Shown here: positions 12,063 through 20,073 of the stretch, in pieces
How the letters are laid out: every line of letters starts with the position of its first letter
How positions within the stretch are numbered: position 1 is the first letter of the stretch
DNA from: Owenia fusiformis
Lineage: Eukaryota; Annelida; Polychaeta; Sabellida; Oweniidae
Assembly (NCBI GenBank): GCA_903813345.2
Contig: CAIIXF020000055.1
Span: 1 to 39,416, forward strand
Direction: 5' to 3'
DNA: 39,416 nucleotides
Notes under the pieces: model-generated
Seen by the model: the letters and a program-made list of their open reading frames with translations, nothing else
What the model was told of the DNA's origin: nothing
The model's database searches: none
Translations under genes and position numbers: made by a program

Positions 12063-12441
12063 TTAAAGAGAGAATCAGATCTAGCGAGCAGCCAAACAAA
12101 AAATTGTTTCAATTTTAGAATCTTCCTGGCTTATGTCATTCCTTTTCATGTCTATTTTCTAAAAATCCCCAAAGTGCACACTTTATTTCAGGAAAACTAA
12201 AGATTTTTATAATAATGTACCATTTTTCTATAAGAATGGTTACCATTCTTATTATTTGGGAAAATTTAAACATTTTTCACCCATTTTTGCACTTTAAATC
12301 CTCAATAACTTTACCAGTTTATAACATATCGTGAATCTTTTGGGAGATATTGTATTTGAGATTGTAAGGAATAGATTGGTAGATCAATTTTACATATTGC
12401 TTGTAATTTTGTCACCCCCATAGATCTGATTCTGCCTTTAA
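12063..12441. mobile_element. TTAA-flanked MITE, copy A (379 bp)
   Basis: The left end is TTAAAGAGAGAATCAGATCT and the reverse-complemented right end is TTAAAGGCAGAATCAGATCT, which gives inverted repeats of about 17 bp with two mismatches. TTAA at both edges fits the target duplication of piggyBac or Kolobok transposases. Near the middle, 12228-12250 is a near-perfect palindrome (ATAAGAATGGT/ACCATTCTTAT). No coding capacity. The superfamily choice is inference. Confidence 0.7.
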
Positions 12442-12564
12442 TTGACATTATTATATTATGTTCCTGAAATGAGAATCTGTATATCAAAGAATATGAAAGT
12501 GATAACTATATATAAAGTGTAGCATCCGTAATAGAGACCAAGTAAATAAATTGTCATGGGAAAC

Positions 12565-12648
12565 ATATATACTGGAAAAAAATAAAAGATCTATACTGGT
12601 GCATGATACTATGTGAATACATACTGGGGTAAGTGTCATGGGTAAAAT
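12565..12648 (+). repeat. Short 'atactgg' direct repeats flanking the long-TIR element
   Basis: 'atactgg' words occur at about 12569, 12593 and 12621 and again after the element near 13461, 13699, 13723 and 13753, some followed by 'aa(t)aaataaaagaac'. The long-TIR element therefore seems to have inserted into a pre-existing short tandem repeat. The same arrangement is present in B (34675-34755 and 35848-35915). Confidence 0.55.
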
Positions 12649-12649
12649 A

Positions 12650-13460
12650 TACACTCCCCTCCATAAGTTTGGCAACCTTAGCTCCCCCATTGAACTACGT
12701 GTTAAAGCCTCTCTACATTTGAATTTTTATTTTCTTAACCTGCAATGAAAATACTTATACTATTGATGGAAACGTAATTTGACTTCATATCCAATACCTC
12801 CAAATTTTCTCTATTTTTTCCTCAATTAAAATAAGTCGAAAATTTGCTGCAAGTCATATGACAGAATATTCATCCATCCGAGTCCTTGCAAAAAATACGA
12901 GTTAGCCAGGCAATTAAATTTGCTAACTTTATTTAACAAAATAAATGATATGTTTCTTCAGGTTAAACAAAGTTACAGAGCTTTAAAGTCAAAATTTTTT
13001 TTCAAAAAACCTCTCCCATTGAAATAACACAGGAGGCAAAGGATTATTTTCAAAAATGACTTTGAAGCGCTCTAACTTTAGTATTCACCAAATAAACTAA
13101 ACACTTAGTGTACAAAAAGGTAGACAATTCAATTTTCTATATAAAAATATTTTTTGCTGAATCTTTTACTGAAAAGATATCCTGATTTCTCATTTTCCCC
13201 CGAACCCTCCATTTCCCATTGGATTACATGGAATGACGATTTTCAAAAATTAAACAAATTTATCATCAATTTTCGACCTACTGTACGAGGAAAAAATTGA
13301 GAAAATTTGGAGGTATTGGAAATGAAATCAAGTTACGTTTCCATTAATATTATAAGTTGTTACATCGCTGGTTAAGTAAATAAAAATCCAAACGTAAAGA
13401 GGCTTTAACACGTAGTTCAATGGGGGAGCTAAGGTTGCCAATCTTATGGAGGGGAGTGTA
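12650..13460. mobile_element. Long-TIR element, copy A (811 bp)
   Basis: The left end TACACTCCCCTCCATAAG is matched by the reverse complement of the right end. The inverted arms extend about 200 bp with scattered mismatches and include 'ttagctcccccattgaacta' and 'ccaatacctccaaattttct'. TA dinucleotides flank both sides, compatible with a Tc1/mariner-type or other TA-targeting transposase. The interior (12850-13250) has no usable ORF. A has an internal deletion at about 12842 relative to B, removing some 54 bases between short 'gaaaatt/gtttgctgc' matches. Confidence 0.8.
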
Positions 13461-13481
13461 TACTGGAATAAATAAAAGAAC

Positions 13482-13698
13482 ATCAAAAATTCAACTTTAT
13501 CATCAATTTTCTACCTATTGTAATTGAGGAAAAATTGAGAAAATTTGGAGGTATTGGAAATGAAGTCAAGTTACGTTTCAATTAAAATTATAAGTTATTA
13601 CATTGCTGGTTGAGTAAATAAAAATTTAAACGTAAAGAGGCTTGAACACGTAATTCAATGGGGGAGCTAAGGTTGCCAAACTTATGGAGGGGAGTGTA
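13482..13698 (+). repeat. Duplicated right arm of the long-TIR element, copy A
   Basis: This is a direct copy of the preceding right arm, about 238 bp downstream. It carries the same 'ggaggtattggaaatgaa' and 'caatgggggagctaaggttg' words, ends in GGAGTGTA and is followed by the same 'tactggaataaataaaagaa' flank. The arm plus flank has been tandemly duplicated. Confidence 0.75.
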
Positions 13699-14078
13699 TA
13701 CTGGAATAAATAAAAGAACCATACTGGTGAAAGATTCAAATTACAATCTGAATACTGGAGTAATGGATGATATAACAAGGCATTAACGTGCAAAATGTCA
13801 CAACCTGCTATCTGTTACAGACGCCAATCTTGAAATTTTTTTCGATTTTTAATAAAATATGTCTCACTACCTTAATATCAATCAGAATAATTTTTACCAC
13901 TTTGACACATTTTTATGTTTAACATTTACTACATGATCTGGACTGTACATTGCTTAATAGGTGATGTCACTTACTTATTGATGAATATAAAAAATATTTC
14001 TTATTATTTTGGCACATAATGCTCTACCATTGCAAGTTGAGATTTAAAAAAAAGAATTTGTAGAAAAAGCCTAACTTT

Positions 14079-14284
14079 GGCATTTAGTAAGTGATGTCAC
14101 TATATCAATTAATAAAAATATAACTTACCATTTTAGCACACAACTTTCAAAGTTCAACATGTATTAAAGGATCTGAACTAAACATAAATGAAGGAAAACC
14201 TCATACAAAATGTTTAATGAAAAATATGAGAAAGGGGAACAAAAATAGGGGGGGGGGGGGGGGGTGGGGGGGCGCTTTTGGATA
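14079..14284. other. 206-bp segment with poly-G run, absent from copy B
   Basis: A reads 'cctaactttgg', this segment, then 'cttttggataaataac'. B reads 'cctaacttttggataaataac' (36221). The two 'ctttgg' words flanking the segment in A fit a microhomology deletion in B. Its left part ('taagtgatgtcact', 'aaaatataacttaccatttt') is a diverged repeat of 13960-14010. It ends in a run of G broken once by T (14249-14272), which could form a G-quadruplex. Confidence 0.75.
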
Positions 14285-14321
14285 AATAACAAATAATGCA
14301 CCCAATGTATAGTACAATGTA

Positions 14322-14345
14322 CAGGGTGTTCCAAAAGTAACAGGA
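14322..14345. mobile_element. Solitary mariner-like terminal repeat (B: 36271-36294)
   Basis: CAGGGTGTTCCAAAAGTAAC preceded by TA is a typical Tc1/mariner tip. I could not find the matching inverted end within several kb downstream, so this looks like a truncated or rearranged element. The sequence after it has frames without recognisable transposase motifs. Confidence 0.45.
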
Positions 14346-14410
14346 CTGGTGCTGGCATTTTGTCTATTCTGAACTGAGTACTTTGAAGTATTGCAACTAA
14401 AATTGTTATC

Positions 14411-14464
14411 AAGGGGACTCATCTCTGACCTAGCTGATTTTTTGGTGTCCTGAATGTTCTGTTT
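14411..14464 (+). repeat. Direct repeat, first member (B: 36360-36413)
   Basis: 'aaggggactcatctctgacc' through 'gtcctgaatgttctgttt' recurs at 14959-15012 with a few changes. A 16-base piece of it (TAGAGATGAGTCCCCT) also lies inverted at 16254-16269. Spaced direct and inverted copies suggest ends of an unidentified element. Confidence 0.6.
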
Positions 14465-14958
14465 CTGTTTGATTTTTTGTATTAATGGATATCCGCATCG
14501 CTTGCTTAGAGGTAGCACATTTTCATTTAATGTATCAAATTTTGTATAAAATGACAAAGAAACCTTTCAACTTTCAAAATGCAAATATAATTTGTATTGA
14601 TATGTCATTTCGATCACCAATATTGAATGAATGCTGTTAACGCTGTGTAACAGCTGCAATTTCACATTATTTCCTTTGGAGAGAGTAGTATTGCTTGATG
14701 TGTCATTGTAGAATGAAGTGCACACCTGTTTTAAAAATTTCCTTATTAGGGATTCTGTACACAAGTATAAATATAATTGAGAACCCAAGATGCCTTAGTT
14801 TTTGAAATATCATGAATTCAAATTCAAAAAGACCCTTAATATCGGCACCTTGCGCACATAATAATTTATGCACTGCTTGTTTTGGTATAGCACAGTCTGC
14901 ATAGGGTGATATTATCAATGGAAATTGGTCTCAATTGATCCTAAATTTGCAGCTCATT

Positions 14959-15012
14959 AAGGGGACTCATCTCTAACCTAACTGATTTTTGGGTGTCCTG
15001 AATGTTCTGTTT
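14959..15012 (+). repeat. Direct repeat, second member (B: 36908-36961)
   Basis: Second copy of the 54-bp block at 14411. The following 'gattttttcagaaggggatc' is partly missing in B, another small indel between the sister copies. Confidence 0.6.
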
Positions 15013-15507
15013 GATTTTTTCAGAAGGGGATCATATATGCTTTCATTATATATAAAGTAAATTAGATCTTCACTGTGAAAATATTTCAGTACATCGTCTT
15101 AAAGATTAGAGGAGTATGACGTTCCGGAAAAAAACGCCTCAATTTACCCGCTTTGCTTGAACAGGCTTGCTTTAAAAGCGACACATTCTTAATTTAGCGA
15201 TGCAAGCTAAGGAAAATCGTCATACGGTCAACAAGATTGTTTTTAATTTACGGCATTTGATAAGCTGAAGTGTTTTGGTGCCAATTATTTTTTATGAGTA
15301 CTAATAAAGCATAGCAATAACAGGATAGATATAGGATTTTGACTCCTTACCCAAGTTCGGCAGTACAATTGACACCATATCAAATTTTAATTGACTTTCA
15401 ATTTTCATAAACTTTGACATTTTTGAGGAAAATATAGAAAATTGACATATAGTTTTTATTGTTTTAAACAAGTTAGATCATGTACCCCTGAAAAAATTTG
15501 AAAATAT
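15013..15507. other. Non-coding, short hairpin around a less AT-rich patch (B: 36962-37439)
   Basis: An 8-bp inverted pair, GTATGACG at 15114 and CGTCATAC at 15218, encloses about 96 bp that is less AT-rich than its surroundings and unchanged between copies. I cannot assign it. The rest is AT-rich and has no gene. Confidence 0.4.
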
Positions 15508-15645
15508 AAAAAGGTTCCACCGTCAATTTTTTCTGTAAGTTATTTATAACCAGAGTTTTGCTTTTTTCTGACATTTTTAGAATTTCATTAAATATATTTA
15601 TTTCAATAAACTTTGATATTCTTTGAGATAGGTGGAACCTTTTTT
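15508..15645. mobile_element. Small inverted-repeat element (138 bp)
   Basis: AAAAAGGTTCCACC at the left and GGTGGAACCTTTTTT at the right are perfect inverted repeats of 14 bp enclosing an AT-rich core. The size and structure fit a tiny MITE. I see no clear target duplication, so a stem-loop of other origin is possible. Confidence 0.45.
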
Positions 15646-16386
15646 ATTTTTAAGTGTTATTAAGGAGTTCACTTACTACACAATCTTGCTGCCCATTCCA
15701 TATAATGATTTTCTTATATACATCTAATCAGAGACATATAAAACTAGAACTATAATGCGGAAAACAAAATATTTTTTTCTCATGCTAATGGCATTTAGCA
15801 GAAAAAGCAAGTTACATGATAGGGTTGTCATATGACTCATAATGTCTGTAAAACATTTGCAAACATATGTAGATTCTGCTGGAATATAATGAATGAAATT
15901 GAAACAACTTAGGAAAACAAAAAAAAGCAATGTTCCAAATTATGCAATGGGATTTGAAAAATCAGTGACGTATATTTTGTTTGTTTGTTTAATTGCTGAT
16001 GGGGCAATGTGTCACTGATGTCACAGATAATTGTACCATAATCCGAGAATTTGTTAACAAGAGCGTTATATCAAGTCATGATAAAACAATGCTGAGGGGC
16101 TCATAGTTGCTATGAGTTACTATGTCGTAAAACGTCATTGACATTTAATATAGAACACTCGTAAAATGTGAAGTTAACAAACAAGCTTTTCCTAGAGATG
16201 TTTATTCTCAGTATTTCTTCACTTGGCAAATATATCACCATTGTCGTAAGGATTAGAGATGAGTCCCCTCAATACATAGTATGGACATTAATGCAATCAT
16301 GGGCTTCCAATTCTCATGATTCAATTATCAAAATTCAGATTAAGAATTAAGCCTTATTGAACCAGTCTTGAAGTTTCAAAAAGTCA
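15646..16386. other. Non-coding, nothing recognised (B: 37578-38321)
   Basis: No supported gene. A short CTCATAG/CTATGAG hairpin lies at about 16098-16114. The inverted copy of the 14411/14959 repeat is at 16254-16269. The 60-codon frame at 16168 changes its C-terminus between copies because B has 'ccacc' inserted, which argues against coding. Confidence 0.5.
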
Positions 16387-16396
16387 ATGAACACAG

Positions 16397-17513
16397 GGGT
16401 TTGTGTAAAAACCGGGTTACTGGGTAACTGGGTACCCAGTCGACCGGGTACCTAACGTTCCTAGCAGGGTTACCAACTTTCAAAGTTCCACATTTCCCCC
16501 GATATATAGTAGCGAATTGACTTGACAGACTTAGCCTACCGAGTGTACTGCTGTTCGATATTTTTACCCTATACGAGACAGAGCACTTTTTAAAATAATC
16601 GATCCATCAAACAATGACGTCCATGTCACGTTGCTCATAAGTAGCAGGCCCGTAGCCAGGATTTGCCAAGGGGGGGTTCACTTTTTGGAAAATTCCAGGG
16701 GGGGGTTCACTTTTGACAATTTGGGTCCAAAAAGGGCCAAAATCACTTAAAAAGTGCTCAGAATGGTGAAAAACTGCATGATTTTGAAAGAATTTTTGGC
16801 CAGGGGGGGTTCGCATGGTTTGGGCTACGGGCCTGAGTAGCATATAAGTTCCTAGAAGACGTTGCACATTTTTGTTCTTTACACATCAAGGCAACGTAAA
16901 CATGAGACATCTATTGATGGTATAAAAAGAATGTTGTTGTAACGTGTCCGTAAAGTTCGTTAGTGTGGAAAACATAACAAACAGGAACGTTTGATTTTTT
17001 ACTACATTGGTCCATATGTGACGTAACTCAAACGTTAAAACATGTCAAAAACTTTGTGTTCTCACTAAGTCGGTTCATTTCCAACGTGTTGTTAACGTTA
17101 AAATTTAACGTTGTTGAAAGGTTTTTTTTCGATTTGAAATAAACTCAAAATGTAACGTCAATAATGACGTTCATGGACCGTATTGATCTGACGTTATTTA
17201 AATATTCAGTAAAACGTCGATGGATGGTTGAATTTCAACATTGTGGAAATGGCTTCAAATTATTTGTGAGTTAAGGAAACGTTACAAAGATGTCAATATG
17301 TTCTCACTAAACAGGTTCATTACCGACGTTATTTTAACGTTAAAAGTTAACGTTGTCAAAACGTTCTTACGATGTGAAATAACCTCAAAATGTGACGTCG
17401 AAAATAACGTACATGTATCGTCCAGATCCAAAGTTATAAATAAAAAAAATCCTAACCCTGCTAGGAATGTTAAGTACCCGGTTACCCAGTTACCCGGTTT
17501 TTTACACAAACCC
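16397..17513. mobile_element. MULE-like TIR element, copy A (1117 bp with nested MITE)
   Basis: The left end is GGGTTTGTGTAAAAACCGGG and the reverse-complemented right end is GGGTTTGTGTAAAAAACCGG. The inverted similarity continues for about 65 bp to 'cctagcaggg'. A perfect 10-bp direct repeat ATGAACACAG flanks it (16387-16396 and 17514-17523). A TSD of 9-11 bp with long TIRs is the known pattern of Mutator-like elements. The interior is tandemly repetitive (17060 versus 17300 blocks, 'ttctcacta..' to 'aacgtta') and full of AACGTT and TGACGT words. There is no transposase. The 124-codon frame crossing its right end is not credible as a gene. Confidence 0.85.
16645..16835. mobile_element. Nested 191-bp MITE present only in copy A
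   Basis: The perfect 13-bp inverted ends CAGGCCCGTAGCC enclose G-rich sequence ('ggggggttcac' twice). It is flanked by AGTAG on both sides (16640-16644 and 16836-16840), and B has the single AGTAG empty site at 38575-38579. The direct repeat can also be read as 7 bp (AGTAGCA), so the exact target size is uncertain and I do not assign a superfamily. It inserted after the 20 kb duplication, or is an allelic difference. Confidence 0.9.
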
Positions 17514-17523
17514 ATGAACACAG

Positions 17524-17868
17524 TCCTGAAATTCCACTTTGATTTGAGCCCAAGACCAAATCAGTTTTACTATTCCAAGTCCTTGGCTATTCTAATCTTC
17601 CTCATCTTTAGTTAGAATAAATTGAAAGCCCAAATCAAACTGGGGTCTAGGCCTATAGGCCGAGTCTATTGAGTCGACGCCACAGGCCGAAAAGTGATTG
17701 ACGGGGAATAAGACTCTAGAATTATTTTACAATACAGAGGTTACAAAACCAGCATTTACATACAATTAATTTATTACAATAATATCTTATAAGGTAGAGC
17801 ACAACGATTGCATTTATAATATCACAACATCTCCAAAATGATTCAATTTGAATTTGAATTGAACTTAC
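17524..17868. other. Non-coding flank, includes perfect palindrome
   Basis: Contains the 12-bp palindrome GGCCTATAGGCC (17650-17661, also in B near 39389). The copy-B counterpart of this flank ends with the window. No gene recognised. Confidence 0.4.
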
Positions 17869-17911
17869 CAGATTTCTCAACTTTAACTCCTGGCTCGATT
17901 ACGCGATCCCT
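17869..17911 (-). CDS. Candidate 43-nt internal mini-exon
   Basis: On the minus strand, a pyrimidine-rich tract 'ttctttgtttgtttcgttcag' ends in CAG at 17912. It is followed by 43 bases and then TCTG|GTAAGT (donor at 17868-17863), a textbook splice donor. Only one of the three frames is open across the exon, reading RDRVIEPGVKVEKS with one base left over; the other two contain TAA. It therefore fits an internal coding exon (phase 0 in, phase 1 out) of an unknown host gene with long introns. Short exons with good sites also arise by chance, and no partner exon was found. Confidence 0.3.
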
Positions 17912-18100
17912 CTGAACGAAACAAACAAAGAATTCCCGGGATGTAGTTCCTCAAGTGTAGCTTAAATGCGTAACGCTTCCTGGTTTGTAGGAAACATGGT
18001 GATAATGGTGCCAACGTACTATGCTCTAAAATGTACCTTTTCTTGACATTTAATGACATGATATAGTGATATGCTAATATCTGCATTAATGTAATATATC

Positions 18101-18177
18101 TAATATGTTTTCAGCTAACAGTTTCAAGACCAGTAGCCTAATGGGTGGCCTTCAGACTGTTAGCTGAAAACATATTA
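18101..18177. other. Perfect 22-bp-stem hairpin with 33-nt loop
   Basis: TAATATGTTTTCAGCTAACAGT (18101-18122) is followed 33 bases later by its exact reverse complement (18156-18177). The size resembles a small-RNA precursor or a minimal MITE. A perfect stem is unusual for an animal microRNA precursor. No target duplication is obvious. Transcription is not shown by the sequence. Confidence 0.6.
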
Positions 18178-18857
18178 TATCTTTTGTAATGTTTTGAGTT
18201 TTGTCCACCGTTGTTGAGACACTATATATTCTATCATTTACTGAAACAAATTTGTTTAGAAATTAGAGATAGTGGATCTCAAAGTTCACCAAACCATTCA
18301 AGCAGGGATTTTTGTCTGGATGATAACTCCAATACCTGTTATCAGATTTAGTTGAAATTTCAAGCGTTATCTGGATAACAAGACCATGTATTTGTGTGCC
18401 AATTATACAACCAATTAATAATTAGAGAGATTAAGTTCAGGTTTACATAGATAACGTAGCTTTTATTAATAGGTAGATTAAATGTGACATTTGATTTCTT
18501 TAAAAAATAGGTTTTTTTGCTGTAAGGAAACAGTAGGTTTTGGATACGTATTTACAACCGATCTGTTTTAAACTCTTCAATAATCGTGAAACCAAAGTAC
18601 AATTATGAATAATTTACTTCTAATAGATAAAATTAAATAATACAGATATGTGTTCAAAATCAACGGACGGGCACCATTCGTCATCTTAAAATAGGCCTAG
18701 CGCTTTCATCAATTGAGCATCTTATGTATAATTTTTCTTAAATGCGTGTCTTTATTGTATAAACATATTTACAAATGTATATTGGGGCTATTTTTCGATA
18801 ATATGATTATACAACAAAAAAAATCAAAAAATAAATAAACGATGAAAAACGCTCGTA

Positions 18858-19072
18858 ACTTGGGGTAAAGTACGCGTAGACGGGCAAGCATTTCTTAATC
18901 TAGCGTATTCATTAACGTACTGTGTTCTGGCAAAGTACATCAGAAGTTTGTATTTTATTAGCCATGATTTATTTAATGTATTTATACAGGTATAATATAA
19001 TGTTTTGAGACTTTAATCTAAACAATTATCGTTTTACGAAAAACGCTCGTAACATGGGGTAAAAGGAGCGTA
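18858..19072 (+). repeat. Pair of direct repeats upstream of the 107-codon ORF
   Basis: 'gaaaaacgctcgtaac' followed by 'tggggtaaa' occurs at about 18843-18868 and again at 19038-19063, about 195 bp apart. The second copy leads directly into the ORF. The 'tggggta' word links it to the motif cluster at 19420-19825. Confidence 0.6.
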
Positions 19073-19105
19073 AAAATCAATCTCGATTACATCAATTTTC
19101 TCAAA

Positions 19106-19429
19106 ATGTATTTCAATGTGGATAAATTCCTGTCAAGGAGATGTTCCTTAGACTATATTCTCAAATCTGACGAAGTTTTAGCGGAAGAATCGAGCGAGAA
19201 AGATATTAAAAATAATTTCCATCAATTTTCTGATCTCATGAAAGATAGGTCAGAATGTTACAATAAGATAGGTTGCATTTTTTCGGTGGACGGAGGAAAC
19301 CGTATTCTATACGTCATTGTTTTTATGTGTGATCAGAACCATAAAATAGGGATTCAAAAACGCTTTCCATTGGTGTATACGGCTATTTCCAGCGATGTTA
19401 GGAACAATGTTTTTCAGCCACGCGCCTGA
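19106..19429 (+). CDS. Hypothetical protein ORF, 107 codons
   Basis: I do not recognise the product. The N-terminal half is charged (DEVLAEESSEKDIKN at about residues 22-36, DLMKDRSECYNKIG at about 43-56). The C-terminal half alternates hydrophobic and small residues (CIFSVDGGNRILYVIVFMCD), which looks like beta strands of a folded domain and not low complexity. The frame stays open upstream of the ATG to about 19021, so the true start or an upstream exon is uncertain. The stop falls inside 'ccacgcgcctgatacccca', the inverted form of a motif repeated just downstream. It could be an exon, a small gene or a mobile-element fragment. Confidence 0.35.
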   Translation: MYFNVDKFLSRRCSLDYILKSDEVLAEESSEKDIKNNFHQFSDLMKDRSECYNKIGCIFSVDGGNRILYVIVFMCDQNHKIGIQKRFPLVYTAISSDVRNNVFQPRA

Positions 19430-19825
19430 TACCCCAGTCAAAAAATTTTGAAAGGTAATAACTTGCGCTTAAATCATTGTCGCTGCTCAAATTGCCGTTT
19501 ACAGGTGCGTGGGGATATATTCTATAGTATCTGATTGTTAAAACTACATTTTAAAACAAAATAATTGAAATATTGCAAAAAAAGTTTTTTTCGAAAAGTG
19601 GACGGAGAAAACATGGGGTATTGTATGGAGGGACGGACGGACGGACGGACGGACGGACGGACGGACGGACGGACGGACGGAAGGAAATAACATGGGGTAT
19701 CTGGCGCGTGCCACGCGCCTTTTACCCCATAATGGGGTATTAGGCGCGTGGACATGGGGTATCTGGCGCGTGGATGGGGTATTTTGTACTTTTTGTCGGT
19801 CCATTTTTCAGAATGGGGTATTTGG
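19420..19825. repeat. Cluster of TGGGGTATCTGGCGCGTG-type motifs, both orientations
   Basis: 'atggggtat' occurs at about 19614, 19692, 19732, 19754, 19775 and 19812, several followed by 'ctggcgcgtg' or 'taggcgcgtg'. Inverted forms end the ORF (19421-19438) and lie at 19711-19730. The last pairs with 19692-19710 to give a 39-bp imperfect palindrome. The motif is more GC-rich than anything around it. Confidence 0.7.
19631..19680 (+). repeat. (GGAC)12 microsatellite
   Basis: Twelve and a half uninterrupted GGAC units, followed by GGAAGGAAA. The minus-strand frames with repeated PSVR or VRPS residues are translations of this repeat and not genes. Confidence 0.98.
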
Positions 19826-20073
19826 ATCTCGTGAGGGGTAACAGAGGACGGACGGCTCATTTTCGGATTTTACCGCGTATTCGTTCCATTAGGCAATTAA
19901 GTTAAAAAATTAACGAATTTAACGTATTTTTACGAAAAATAGCGCTAGTTTTATTATATCATGCAATTTTCAACTTTTAAAGGGCTTTTATCGTTTAATA
20001 ATGTAGATATTTCGAAAGCTATCTTATTTTCAATGATACCTAATAGGAGACTGCAGATCGACATTAGCAGGAG

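Larger units (their letters stand above)
1..17677 (+). repeat. Copy A of a ~20 kb tandem duplication
   Basis: This block aligns colinearly with 20203-39416. Matching landmarks include the MITE at 1064 (B 21266), the mariner-like element at 9950 (B 32056) and the MULE-like element at 16397 (B 38332). Where I compared them base by base, substitutions are only a few per several hundred bases; most differences are indels. A carries three things B lacks: an RT remnant with flanking array (about 5948-7082), a 206-bp segment near 14079-14284, and a nested 191-bp MITE (16645-16835). The left edge of the unit lies outside the window, so the true start is unknown. A haplotype pair wrongly joined in assembly would look the same from sequence alone. 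Confidence 0.95.

Noticed and set aside
14164-14557. Two minus-strand frames with polyproline
   Set aside because: The proline run is the poly-G tract, and the frames change completely in B where that segment is deleted.
15114-15225. Possible MITE with GTATGACG ends
   Set aside because: Only 8 bp of inverted match and no target duplication; too weak to call.
16607-16867. Minus-strand 86-codon frame
   Set aside because: It lies almost completely within the nested 191-bp MITE and is absent from copy B.
17241-17615. 124-codon frame (also 38980-39354)
   Set aside because: It crosses the tandem repeats, the terminal inverted repeat and the flank of a transposon. It is kept in both copies only because the copies are recent.
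19522-19860. Minus-strand frames with repeated PSVR/VRPS residues
   Set aside because: They are translations of the (GGAC)n microsatellite and the flanking GC-rich repeats, not a protein-coding gene.
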